In this document: positions 49,439-58,668 of the stretch, piece after piece
Numbering within the stretch: position 1 is the first letter of the stretch
Layout of the letters: the number at the start of each line of letters is the position of its first letter
From: Ciceribacter sp. L1K22
GTDB lineage: Bacteria > Pseudomonadota > Alphaproteobacteria > Rhizobiales > Rhizobiaceae
DNA: 64,000 nucleotides
Direction: 5' to 3'
Assembly: GCF_017599385.1 (NCBI RefSeq)
Contig: NZ_JAGFPK010000001.1
Coordinates: forward strand, 3,167,336 to 3,231,335
The notes under the pieces: model-generated
What the model was told of the DNA's origin: nothing
What the model saw: the letters and a program-made list of their open reading frames with translations, nothing else
Database searches by the model: none
Position numbers and translations under genes: made by a program

Positions 49439-50134
49439 TCAGACGGTCAGATGCCTCCGCGCCTCCGCCGTATCCAGCGTTTCCGCCGGCCCTTCATGCA
49501 CGATCTCGCCGCGATCCATGATGTACACGTGGTCGGCGAGTTCCCTGCAGAAATCGAGATATTGCTCGACCAGCAGGATAGCCATACCGGTGGAATCCCG
49601 AAGATACCGGATCGCCCGTCCAATATCCTTGATAATCGACGGCTGGATACCCTCGGTCGGCTCGTCCAGGACCAAGATCTTCGGCCGCGTCACCATGGCC
49701 CGCCCGATCGCCAGTTGTTGCTGCTGCCCCCCGGACAGATCGCCACCGCGTCGGCCCAGCATGGTCTGCAGGATCGGGAACAGGCTGAAAATCTCGTCGG
49801 GAATGAACTTGTCCTTTCGCGACAGCGGCGCGAAACCGGTCTCGAGGTTTTCCCTGACCGTGAGCAGCGGAAAGATCTCCCGCCCCTGCGGCACGTAGCC
49901 GACACCACGCCGCGCCCGATTAAACGGCGCCAGCCCGTTGAGCGCCTCTCCCTCGAAGCTGATCGATCCCGCCGAAATGGGATACTGACCGGTCACCGCG
50001 CGCAACAGCGACGACTTGCCGACGCCGTTGCGTCCGAGAACGCAGGTGATCTTGCCCATCGGAGCGCTAAGGCTGACGCCGCGCAAGGCCTGCGCTGCGC
50101 CATAATGAAGATTGACGTTATCGACTGTCAGCAT
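49439..50134 (-). CDS. urtE: Urea ABC transporter ATPase UrtE
   Basis: 231 aa. Walker A GRNGVGKSS, GQREIFPLLTVRENL-type Q-loop region, signature LSGGQQQQ, Walker B ILVLDEPTEGIQP; the LivF-like class with the urea-type PTEGIQPSI. ATG 50134 was chosen over an upstream ORF start because the family begins MLTVDNVNLHYG. Last gene of urtABCDE. Confidence 0.95.
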   Translation of the reverse strand: MLTVDNVNLHYGAAQALRGVSLSAPMGKITCVLGRNGVGKSSLLRAVTGQYPISAGSISFEGEALNGLAPFNRARRGVGYVPQGREIFPLLTVRENLETGFAPLSRKDKFIPDEIFSLFPILQTMLGRRGGDLSGGQQQQLAIGRAMVTRPKILVLDEPTEGIQPSIIKDIGRAIRYLRDSTGMAILLVEQYLDFCRELADHVYIMDRGEIVHEGPAETLDTAEARRHLTV

Positions 50135-50180
50135 TGGAAAGCTCCAGCGGCTGGACCTGAACGGAAGATGGCCCTCATCA

Positions 50181-50945
50181 TTACCGCCCCAGATAGTTTT
50201 CGATGACCTTCGGATCGCTCGACACGAAGTCGATCGACCCCTCGGCCAGAACAGAACCCTCGGCGAGGCAGGTGACCTTGACGCCGAGATCGCGGATAAA
50301 GCCCATGTCGTGCTCGACGACGACGACCGACCGGGTCTTGGCAATTTCCTTGAGCAGCACCGCCGTCTCCACAGTCTCCGCATCCGTCATGCCGGCCACC
50401 GGCTCGTCGACGAGCAAAAGTTGCGGCTCCTGCGCGAGCAGCATGCCGATTTCCAGCCACTGCTTCTGCCCGTGGCTGAGATTGGCGGCATAGTCGTCCT
50501 TCCGACCGGTCAAACGGACCGTTTCGAGGATTTCCTCGATACGGCCCTTGTCTTCTGGCGACAAACGATAAAACAGCGTGGCGAAGACACCGCGCTTGCG
50601 GTTGAGCGCTAGTTCAAGATTGTCCCAGACGGTATGGCTTTCGAACACCGTCGGTTTCTGGAACTTGCGACCGATCCCGAGCTGGGCGATTTCGGCCTCG
50701 TCCTTCTTGGTCAGGTCGACGGTGCCGTTGAAGAACACCTCGCCCTCGTCGGGACGGGTTTTTCCGGTGATGATATCCATCATCGTTGTCTTGCCGGCGC
50801 CGTTCGGGCCGATGATCGCCCGAAGCTCGCCGGGCTCGACCACGAAGGAAAGGGAGTTCAGGGCCTTGAATCCGTCGAAGGAGACCGAGACCCCATCGAG
50901 ATAGAGAAGGCTGGTAGGCTTCTGGTTCTGGATCGTCGTGTTCAT
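50181..50945 (-). CDS. urtD: Urea ABC transporter ATPase UrtD
   Basis: 254 aa, LivG-like ATPase. Walker A GPNGAGKTT, signature LSHGQKQWLEIGMLL, Walker B LLLVDEPVAGMTD and VVVEHDM. Its start overlaps the urtC stop (ATGA), indicating coupling. Confidence 0.96.
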   Translation of the reverse strand: MNTTIQNQKPTSLLYLDGVSVSFDGFKALNSLSFVVEPGELRAIIGPNGAGKTTMMDIITGKTRPDEGEVFFNGTVDLTKKDEAEIAQLGIGRKFQKPTVFESHTVWDNLELALNRKRGVFATLFYRLSPEDKGRIEEILETVRLTGRKDDYAANLSHGQKQWLEIGMLLAQEPQLLLVDEPVAGMTDAETVETAVLLKEIAKTRSVVVVEHDMGFIRDLGVKVTCLAEGSVLAEGSIDFVSSDPKVIENYLGR

Positions 50946-52114
50946 TCCGCCGCCTCGCGCTTCATCTCGACACCGATGCCGGCCTCGGCCGCCGCCGACG
51001 CCTTCGCCGCCTGGGCATAGTCCTTGCGCCGGGCCATAGCCTGCTGGACCGTCCCGACAATGCCCTTCGGCAGGAAAAGCGTAACGGCAATGAACAACCC
51101 GCCCAGCGCATAGAGCCAGAGTTCCGGGAAGGCGCCGGTGAAATAGCTCTTGCCGGCGTTGACGAGAACAGCGCCGATGATCGGGCCGATCAGCGTTCCC
51201 CGTCCTCCGACCGCCGTCCAGACGACGACCTCGATCGAGTTGGCCGGGGCAAATTCGCCCGGATTGATGATGCCGACTTGGGGCACGAACAGCGCCCCGG
51301 CAATGCCCGCCATCATGGCCGAGACCACGAAGGTGAAGAGCTTGATGTTTTCAACCCGGAACCCGAGGAAGCGGACCCGGCTTTCCGCATCGCGGACGCC
51401 GACCAGCACCTTTCCGAACTTGGACCGCGTAATCGCAGAGGCGAGCACGAGGCAGATGGACAGCATGATCGCAGAGAGCGCGAAGAGCACCGCACGCGTT
51501 CCGTCCGCCTGCACGTTGAAGCCCAGGATCTCCTTGTAATCGGTCAGACCGTTGTTGCCGCCGAAACCCATGTCGTTGCGGAAGAAGGCGAGCATCAGGG
51601 CATAGGTCATCGCCTGGGTGATGATCGACAGGTAGACGCCGTTGACACGGGAGCGGAACGCGAACCAGCCAAACACGAAGGCGAGCAGCCCGGGAACGAA
51701 CAGCACCATCAGCATGGCAAACCAGAACATGTCCATCCCGTGCCAGAACCAGGGCAGTTCCTTCCAGTTGAGGAACACCATGAAGTCTGGAAGGATCGGG
51801 TCACCATAGACGCCGCGCGAGCCGATCTGCCGCATCAGGTACATGCCCATGGCATAGCCGCCAAGCGCGAAGAAGGCGCCGTGGCCGAGCGAAAGAATAC
51901 CGCAATAGCCCCAGACCAGATCGAGCGCCAGCGCCAGCAGCGCGTGGCAGAGATACTTGCCGAACAGCGAGACGGCATAGGTCGGAATGTGGAAGGCGCT
52001 CGTCTCGGGCACCAGCAGGTTGAGCGCCGGCACCAGAAGCGCGAAGGCGAGGAGGATTGCCACCGCGACGACGATCTTGCCTTCCAGCGCGCGAAGAATG
52101 AAGCCGGTGATCAT
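50942..52114 (-). CDS. urtC: Urea ABC transporter permease UrtC
   Basis: 390 aa with about 9-10 membrane segments; the LivM-like motif SLGHGAFFALGGYAMGMYLM and QAMTYALMLAFF. ATG 52114 overlaps the urtB stop (ATGA). A short charged tail (KREAAE) ends the protein. Confidence 0.95.
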   Translation of the reverse strand: MITGFILRALEGKIVVAVAILLAFALLVPALNLLVPETSAFHIPTYAVSLFGKYLCHALLALALDLVWGYCGILSLGHGAFFALGGYAMGMYLMRQIGSRGVYGDPILPDFMVFLNWKELPWFWHGMDMFWFAMLMVLFVPGLLAFVFGWFAFRSRVNGVYLSIITQAMTYALMLAFFRNDMGFGGNNGLTDYKEILGFNVQADGTRAVLFALSAIMLSICLVLASAITRSKFGKVLVGVRDAESRVRFLGFRVENIKLFTFVVSAMMAGIAGALFVPQVGIINPGEFAPANSIEVVVWTAVGGRGTLIGPIIGAVLVNAGKSYFTGAFPELWLYALGGLFIAVTLFLPKGIVGTVQQAMARRKDYAQAAKASAAAEAGIGVEMKREAAE

Positions 52115-53718
52115 GCTTCCACCGCCCTTCCCTTGAGCGCGAACAGGCCGCGCGGTCGTTTCTGGATGAAGAGGATGATCAGGACCAGGACTAGGATCTT
52201 GCCGAGAACGGCACCGACCGATGGCTCGAGGAACTTGTTCAGCACACCGAGAGACAACGCGCCGACCAGCGTGCCCCACAGATTTCCGACACCCCCGAAG
52301 ACCACCACCATGAAGCTGTCGATGATGTAGCTCTGCCCAAGGTTTGGCGACACGTTGTCGATCTGTGAGAGCGCAACACCCGCGATCCCGGCGATGCCGG
52401 AGCCGAGCGCGAAGGTGAGCGCATCGACCCAGGGGGTGCGGATACCCATGGAAGACGCCATCCGGCGGTTCTGCGTCACGGCGCGCATGTTGAGCCCGTA
52501 GGCGGATTTCTTCATGACGACGAGAAGGGTGAAGAAGATCGACAGGGCAAAGACGACGATCCAGAGACGGTTCCAGGTGATCGTCATGCCGCCGACCGGG
52601 AAGGAACCCGACATCCAGCTCGGATTGCCCACTTCCTGGTTGGTCGGCCCGAAGATCGAGCGGATCGCCTGTTGCAGGATCAACGAGATGCCCCAGGTGG
52701 CGAGCAGCGTTTCAAGCGGACGACCGTAGAGAAAGCGGATCACCCCGCGCTCGATCGCAAAGCCGACCGCGCCGGTGACCAGGAAGGCAACCGGAAGTGC
52801 GATCGCGAGCGACCAGTCGAAAAGGCCGGGATAACTGGTGCGAATGACCTGCTGGACGACGAATGTCGAATACGCGCCAAGCATCACCATCTCGCCGTGC
52901 GCCATGTTGATGATGCCCATAACACCGAAAGTGATGGCAAGCCCAATGGCTGCGAGCAGAAGAACCGACCCGAGAGAGACGCCATACCAGACGTTCTGCG
53001 CCATGTCCCAGAAGACGAGCGTATCTTCGATGGAAGCAATTGCCGCCTCCAGGTCGGGGCGAAGTTCTTCATCGGCCGAACCGAGAGCGCCACCCAGAAC
53101 GGAAATAGCGTCGCGGCCACCCTTGCTTTTCAGAGTCTCGATCGCTGCGCGCTTGTCTTCGATCGGGCGATCGGATGTCAGCAGCGATACGGCGCGGGCC
53201 TCTTCCATGCGCGCCTTGACCTCTGCATCGGTCTCCTTGGCAAGCGCGGCCTCGACGAGGTCCAGATTTTCCGCGCTTGGCGACTGCAGAACTTGCTGCG
53301 CGGCTTGCAAACGAATGGCGCGGTCAGGGCTCAGCAGTGTGAGACCGCCGAGCGCGGACCTGATGGCACGTCTCAGGTTGTTGTTGACCTTGATCTTGGT
53401 GACTGCCGATTTTGCAACCTCGGCGACGCCCTCGCCGGTTAGCGGATCGATCAGCGACAGCTTTGATCCAGCCGGCTTGGCGATGAAAACGACATTGTCC
53501 GACTTGCGGAAATAGAGATCGCCCTCGGCGAAGGCTTCCAGAGCCGGCACGACGCGGGTATCCCCGGTCGCGGCAATCTGCATAAGAAGGTCTTCGGCCT
53601 GCTTGAAATTGGCCTTTGCCAGTTGATCGATCAGCGACTTCGGGTCAGCGCTCTGCGCCAGTGACGGCGCGGCCAACGACAGAAAAAGGAAAAATAGCGT
53701 GAAGAAACGGATGAGCAT
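52111..53718 (-). CDS. urtB: Urea ABC transporter permease UrtB
   Basis: 535 aa. Signal-like N-terminus (FFTLFFLFLSLAAPSLAQ), then an extracytoplasmic helical domain (about 25-230) peculiar to UrtB, then a LivH-like permease with GLAITFGVMGIINMAHGEM and YGLNMRAVTQNRRMA. Separated from urtA by about 200 bp containing a RIME-like repeat. Confidence 0.96.
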   Translation of the reverse strand: MLIRFFTLFFLFLSLAAPSLAQSADPKSLIDQLAKANFKQAEDLLMQIAATGDTRVVPALEAFAEGDLYFRKSDNVVFIAKPAGSKLSLIDPLTGEGVAEVAKSAVTKIKVNNNLRRAIRSALGGLTLLSPDRAIRLQAAQQVLQSPSAENLDLVEAALAKETDAEVKARMEEARAVSLLTSDRPIEDKRAAIETLKSKGGRDAISVLGGALGSADEELRPDLEAAIASIEDTLVFWDMAQNVWYGVSLGSVLLLAAIGLAITFGVMGIINMAHGEMVMLGAYSTFVVQQVIRTSYPGLFDWSLAIALPVAFLVTGAVGFAIERGVIRFLYGRPLETLLATWGISLILQQAIRSIFGPTNQEVGNPSWMSGSFPVGGMTITWNRLWIVVFALSIFFTLLVVMKKSAYGLNMRAVTQNRRMASSMGIRTPWVDALTFALGSGIAGIAGVALSQIDNVSPNLGQSYIIDSFMVVVFGGVGNLWGTLVGALSLGVLNKFLEPSVGAVLGKILVLVLIILFIQKRPRGLFALKGRAVEA

Positions 53719-53755
53719 TGTCTTGTCCCCCGGATGACGGGCGGTGGAGCGCAGA

Positions 53756-53897
53756 ATGGCCTCTCATCCGCCTGCCGGCACCTTCTCCCCGTCAACGGGG
53801 AGAAGGACGATTGTCGCGCCCTCACTGGCCACAGCCGGCATGTCTCCCGGCCAAATCCCTCTCCCCGGTTGCGGGGAGAGGGTCAAGGTTGAGAGGC
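53756..53897. repeat. RIME-like palindromic intergenic element
   Basis: The left arm CTCTCATCCGCCTGCCGGCA with hairpin CCTTCTCCCCG...CGGGGAGAAGG and the right arm with CCCTCTCCCCGG...CGGGGAGAGGG match the 31316-31445 element. About 140 bp, inserted between urtA and urtB. It can fold into strong mRNA stem-loops. Confidence 0.8.
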
Positions 53898-53917
53898 TGA
53901 GAGCAAAGATCAGCCGA

Positions 53918-55207
53918 TCAGCTGCCCTTGCCGCCGCACTTGCCGGTGGCGACGTTGAAGTTGCCGCACTCCATCGGCTTGCGCCAATCGGAGATCAGGT
54001 CCTTCGAGTCCGGCAGGTAGTCCGACCACTCGTCACCGACGACCGAAGGCGTCTGCTGCACGATTTCGAACTGGCCGTCGGCCTGGATTTCTCCGATCAG
54101 CACCGGCTTGGTGATGTGGTGGTTCGGCATGACAGTCGAGTAGCCGCCGGACAGGTTCGGCACGGCAACGCCGATGATTGAGTCGAGAACGGCATCCGTA
54201 TCGGTGGTGCCTGCAGCTTCGACGGCCTGAACCCAGGCATTGAAGCCGATATAGGCGGCTTCCATCGGGTCGTTGGTCACGCGCTTGTCGTTCTTGGTGA
54301 ACGCATGCCAGGTCTCGATGAACTCGGCATTGGCATCGGACTCGACGGACTGGAAGTAGTTCCAGGCGGCCAGGTGACCGACGAGCGGACCGGTATCGAG
54401 ACCGGCAAGCTCTTCTTCACCCACCGAGAAGGCGACGACAGGGATGTCTTCGGCCTTGATACCCTGGTTGGCGAGCTCCTTGTAGAAGGGAACGTTCGCG
54501 TCACCGTTGATGGTCGAAACGACGGCGGTCTTCTTGCCGGCCGAGCCGAACTTCTTGATGTCGGAGACGATCGTCTGCCAGTCGGAGTGACCGAAAGGCG
54601 TGTAATTGATCATGATGTCTTCTTCGGCAACGCCCTTCGACATCAGGTAGGCCTTGAGGATCTTGTTGGTCGTCTGCGGGTAGACGTAGTCGGTGCCCGC
54701 GAGAACCCAACGCTCGACGCCTTCGGTCTCGGCCAGATAGTCGACCGCCGGGATCGCCTGCTGGTTCGGAGCGGCACCGGTGTAGAAGATGTTGCGCGAG
54801 GATTCTTCACCCTCGTACTGGACCGGGTAGAAGAGGATAGAGTTCAGCTCTTCGAATACCGGAAGAACAGACTTGCGCGAGGACGAGGTCCAGCAACCGA
54901 AGACGGCGGCGACCTTGTCCTGGGAGATAAGCTGACGAGCCTTTTCGGCAAACAACGGCCAGTCCGATGCCGGGTCGACGACCACGGCTTCGAGCTTCTT
55001 GCCAAGGACGCCGCCCTTCTTGTTCTGCTCTTCAACGAGCATCAGCATGGCGTCCTTCAGCGTCGTCTCCGAAATCGCCATCGTGCCGGACAGCGAATGC
55101 AGCACGCCGATCTTGATCGTGTCTTCCTGGGCGAACGCGCCATGGAAGGCCGTTGCCGACAGCATGGCGGCAGTCAGCGCGCCGATGAGATGTGACTTGA
55201 GTTTCAT
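53918..55207 (-). CDS. urtA: Urea ABC transporter substrate-binding protein UrtA
   Basis: 429 aa. Signal peptide MKLKSHLIGALTAAMLSA to about FAQED, then a periplasmic type-I binding fold: IKIGVLHSLSGTMAISE, DPASDWPLFAEKA, GCWTSSSRKSVLPVFE and YPVQYEGEESS are UrtA-specific. AGGAGAGGGG precedes the ATG. In other bacteria urt genes are controlled by nitrogen status; no NtrC or RpoN site was recognised with confidence here. Confidence 0.97.
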   Translation of the reverse strand: MKLKSHLIGALTAAMLSATAFHGAFAQEDTIKIGVLHSLSGTMAISETTLKDAMLMLVEEQNKKGGVLGKKLEAVVVDPASDWPLFAEKARQLISQDKVAAVFGCWTSSSRKSVLPVFEELNSILFYPVQYEGEESSRNIFYTGAAPNQQAIPAVDYLAETEGVERWVLAGTDYVYPQTTNKILKAYLMSKGVAEEDIMINYTPFGHSDWQTIVSDIKKFGSAGKKTAVVSTINGDANVPFYKELANQGIKAEDIPVVAFSVGEEELAGLDTGPLVGHLAAWNYFQSVESDANAEFIETWHAFTKNDKRVTNDPMEAAYIGFNAWVQAVEAAGTTDTDAVLDSIIGVAVPNLSGGYSTVMPNHHITKPVLIGEIQADGQFEIVQQTPSVVGDEWSDYLPDSKDLISDWRKPMECGNFNVATGKCGGKGS

Positions 55208-55447
55208 TGCTTGAACCCCTCTCCTTGTTTCGCAACTGGTGGGTTAATGCGTTTTAACCGTTGCTGAGGGGACTATCCGACGCTGCAGTGCAAAACCGTA
55301 TACGTAATTTGACGTAGGCCAGGGGGAAAGCTGCGCAGGCCGGGCGCGCCTGTTTTGGGAGACCACCTTTTGTCGTCGGCATGTCATAGTATATTGACGC
55401 TTAGGCCATCGAAGGGACATGGCATGACTTTCAACGGGAAAAGATGA

Positions 55448-56002
55448 ATGCCGCTTCCGCGCCGCAGGCAGAATTTGAAGACACTGACCGCAGACTTGCA
55501 TAAGCGACTGGACGACAAGGTTGGCGCTCTCGACAGTATCGAGGGATACGCGGCCTATGTTGAAGGAATGTTGAGATTTCGCCGTGAGATCGAGCCGAGA
55601 ATAGAAGCATCCAACTTGGCTGACGTGTTGCCTGGCTTCCTTCCAATCCTGATCTCGAAGGAACTGGAGCGGGATGTTGCCAGCATCGGCGGCCGCGTAC
55701 CCGCAAGCAACAACCTGCTCCCCGACAAGGGCATCGCATTCAGCCGCGATGAACTTCTGGGTGTACTCTACGTGCTTGAGGGTTCGGCACTTGGTGCCCG
55801 TATCCTCGTTCGCCGTGCGGCGGGCCTGGGGCTCGGCGAGAACTCTGGCGCCGCCCATCTCGTAAAACAATCTTCGAGCGCCGGGAACTGGAACGCTTTT
55901 GCCGCGTTATTGGAAACGGTGAGGAATGTGGACGAGGACGCGATGGCAAATGCGGCCTTGGCAACCTTTGCTACAGCACTAAGCGCCTTCGAGACCCACT
56001 AA
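55448..56002 (+). CDS. bphO: Heme oxygenase (biliverdin-producing, BphO type)
   Basis: 184 aa. The N-terminal helix LKTLTADLHKRLDDKV carries the proximal heme His (about residue 18), and FSRDELLGVLYVLEGSALGARI is the distal helix with the flexible Gly-rich kink. It converts heme to biliverdin, the chromophore of the phytochrome encoded next (TAA stop followed directly by its ATG). The Shine-Dalgarno is weak. Confidence 0.9.
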   Translation: MPLPRRRQNLKTLTADLHKRLDDKVGALDSIEGYAAYVEGMLRFRREIEPRIEASNLADVLPGFLPILISKELERDVASIGGRVPASNNLLPDKGIAFSRDELLGVLYVLEGSALGARILVRRAAGLGLGENSGAAHLVKQSSSAGNWNAFAALLETVRNVDEDAMANAALATFATALSAFETH

Positions 56003-58558
56003 ATGCATTCTCCTCTACCTCCTCAAGCCGTCAACCTGACGAACTGCGACCGTGAGCCTATCCATATCCCTGGAAGCATCCAGTCTCACGGATGCCTTCT
56101 CGCCTGTGACGCCGTCGCTGCGCGCGTCTTGCGGCACTCGGCAAATGCCGCTGAGATGCTCGGCTTTTCGGGCAACATGATCGGCGCCAATCTGAATGAC
56201 GTAGTCGGAAGCCAGGCAAGTCATGACCTTCGCAATGCTCTGGCCGCAGCGCCCCAGGCGTCGCGACCAGCACTTTTGCAGCGGGTTTTGCTGGAAAACG
56301 GCAAGTTCTTCGACGTCTCCCTCCATCGTCACGCAGGCCACGCGATCATCGAGTTCGAGGCGTGCGACGAGGTTTTCGTTCCGCTTCATCTTGCACGTGA
56401 ACTGATTGGACGCATCCGGCAGGTTTCTCGAACCGACCAGCTTTTGCGCCTGTCCGCTACGCTCTTGAAGGCGGTGCTTGGCTATGACCGGGTGATGATC
56501 TACCGTTTCGACGCCGACGGCGCTGGGAAGGTCGAGAGTGAGGCGAAGCGCCCCGATCTGGAGAGCTTTCTTGGCCAATACTTCCCCGCCAGTGACATCC
56601 CGCAACAGGCACGGGCGCTCTATGTAAAAAATCCGATACGCATCATCTCCGACGCCAGTGGCAGCAGGATTCCCATAGAGCCGGTACTCGACCAGTCCGG
56701 CGAGCCGCTAGACCTCTCGTTCGCCCACCTACGCAGCGTCTCGCCGATCCATCTGGAATATCTTCGCAACATGGGCGTCGCCGCATCGATGTCGATCTCG
56801 ATCATCGTTGAGGGAGCGTTATGGGGATTGATCGCATGCCACCACTACAGCCCGAAAAACCTTAGCCTCCCTCAACGCGTCGCGGCGGAAATGTTTGGGG
56901 AATTTTTCTCCATGCATCTGATCGGACTGCTGCAGCGGCAGAAGCTTGACGTCGTAACGATGGCGCGCCGCGCCCTCGATCGCTTCTTTCTTCGGGCCAC
57001 CGAGTATGGGGACGTGGCGGAGCTTCTGGTCGAAGTCCTCCCGGATTTCAAATCGCTGCTGCCCTGCGACGGCATCGGCGTTCTGATCAACGGGAAATGG
57101 CATGGGCTCGGTACGACGCCGCCTGCCGATGCCATTCCATCGCTTGCGGAACATGTCGCGGCATTCGGAGAGCACAGGATCTGGGCGACGCATATGCTGG
57201 CCGATATCCACCCGCGCGCCGATGTTTATTTCCAGGATGTCTCCGGTCTTCTGGCTATTCCCCTGTCGCGCGTAACGGACGATTGCCTGATGTTCTTCCG
57301 CAAGGAACGCCTTCAGACACTGAACTGGGCAGGAAACCCCGAAAAGTCGTACGAAACAGGCCCCATCGGCGATCGCCTGACACCGCGTAAGAGCTTCGAC
57401 ATCTGGAAGCAAACCGTCGAGCGCCAGTCCGAACCCTGGAGCGAGGCCGACCGGGAAATTGCCGCCGCCATTCACTCCGCGACCGTCGAGGTGGTGCTGC
57501 GCCAGAGCGAGCTGATGCAGGAAGAGCGCGACAAGGCGGAAGTGCGCCAGCGACTGCTGAACGAGGAACTGAATCACCGCGTCAAGAACATCCTTGCCGT
57601 GATCAAGTCACTCATTGCCGGCCCGGCGCGCGAAAGCGCGACACTTGTCGACTACGTGACCTCGCTGAAGGGTCGAATTCAGGCGCTCTCGCACGCGCAC
57701 GATCAGGTCATTCGTGGCAGTGGCGGCGGCGAAATCGGCCGGTTGCTGGAGGCTGAACTGTCGCCGTACCGCACCGATATCAACCGTCTTGGCCTTGAGG
57801 GCCCAACGGTCTTGCTGGACGGCAGAGCCTATGCCGTGACTGCCCTCGTCATCCATGAGCTCTGCACCAACGCGGCCAAATACGGCTCGCTCTCGCGCTC
57901 CGGGGGAACGTTGGAGGTGAGCTGGGAGCTGCTCGATCAAGGCGATCTGCAGATCCGCTGGACGGAAAGCGGCGGTCCGCCGGTGGACATACCAATGTCG
58001 CGCGGCTTCGGCTCCGCACTCATCGACCGCAGCATCCCCTTCGACTTGGGCGGCAAGAGCAAGGTTACCTATGATCCAGGCGGTGTGAAAGCGACGCTTG
58101 TTATACCCGGCCGCTTCCTGAGCGTGCCGCAGGACCAGACACCAAACATATCACGATCACCCGCGACGATGGGCGATACCGAAGTGCAACGGAGAACTGA
58201 CATGTCCCTCCTCCTCGTCGAGGACCAGATCCTCATCGCCATGGATGCCGAAACCATGCTCGCCGACAATGGCATCCAAGACGTCGTCACCGCCAATTCC
58301 AGCGACATGGCGCTAACGCACTTGAAGACCTTCACACCGGACGTCGCGCTGCTGGATATTAATCTGGGCAGCGGCACCTCCGTTCCGGTGGCTGAGGAAC
58401 TGGTTCGCCGCGGCATACCCTTCATTTTCGCAACCGGCTACGACGACCGTACCGCACTACCCCAAGAACTACTCTCGGTCCCTGTTGTCCGCAAACCCTA
58501 CGACGCCGACGAACTGATCAGCGCGATCAACCGGCGGCTGGCCGACCGCATCGCCTGA
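56003..58558 (+). CDS. Bacteriophytochrome with HWE histidine kinase and receiver domain
   Basis: 851 aa. The PAS domain has the biliverdin-binding Cys15 in NLTNCDREPIHIPGSIQSHG. GAF has YFPASDIPQQARALY and SPIHLEYLRNMGVAASMS. PHY shows the tongue PRKSF motif. An HWE-type kinase (His in NEELNHRVKNILAV; HELCTNAAKYGSLS; RWTESGGPP) and a C-terminal receiver (VEDQILIAMD, phospho-Asp in LLDINLG) follow. This layout matches Agrobacterium Agp2/BphP2, a bathy phytochrome, but the spectral type cannot be read from sequence alone. Coupled with bphO. A light-sensing, self-contained kinase-receiver system. Confidence 0.94.
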   Translation: MHSPLPPQAVNLTNCDREPIHIPGSIQSHGCLLACDAVAARVLRHSANAAEMLGFSGNMIGANLNDVVGSQASHDLRNALAAAPQASRPALLQRVLLENGKFFDVSLHRHAGHAIIEFEACDEVFVPLHLARELIGRIRQVSRTDQLLRLSATLLKAVLGYDRVMIYRFDADGAGKVESEAKRPDLESFLGQYFPASDIPQQARALYVKNPIRIISDASGSRIPIEPVLDQSGEPLDLSFAHLRSVSPIHLEYLRNMGVAASMSISIIVEGALWGLIACHHYSPKNLSLPQRVAAEMFGEFFSMHLIGLLQRQKLDVVTMARRALDRFFLRATEYGDVAELLVEVLPDFKSLLPCDGIGVLINGKWHGLGTTPPADAIPSLAEHVAAFGEHRIWATHMLADIHPRADVYFQDVSGLLAIPLSRVTDDCLMFFRKERLQTLNWAGNPEKSYETGPIGDRLTPRKSFDIWKQTVERQSEPWSEADREIAAAIHSATVEVVLRQSELMQEERDKAEVRQRLLNEELNHRVKNILAVIKSLIAGPARESATLVDYVTSLKGRIQALSHAHDQVIRGSGGGEIGRLLEAELSPYRTDINRLGLEGPTVLLDGRAYAVTALVIHELCTNAAKYGSLSRSGGTLEVSWELLDQGDLQIRWTESGGPPVDIPMSRGFGSALIDRSIPFDLGGKSKVTYDPGGVKATLVIPGRFLSVPQDQTPNISRSPATMGDTEVQRRTDMSLLLVEDQILIAMDAETMLADNGIQDVVTANSSDMALTHLKTFTPDVALLDINLGSGTSVPVAEELVRRGIPFIFATGYDDRTALPQELLSVPVVRKPYDADELISAINRRLADRIA

Positions 58559-58668
58559 CACCTCGCGAACGCCGGCGTGGCCCGTGCCGCAGATCCCTTG
58601 CATTTCGTGCCATTCTCGTAACAATGCCCAATCTCTATTCAGTCTCTCGAAGGCGCTAGATTTTAGGC

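Noticed and set aside
55208..55447. Sigma-54 promoter for urtA
   Set aside because: A GG...GC pattern was looked for on the minus strand, but no copy has the 10-base spacing with a recognisable TGGCAC and TTGC.
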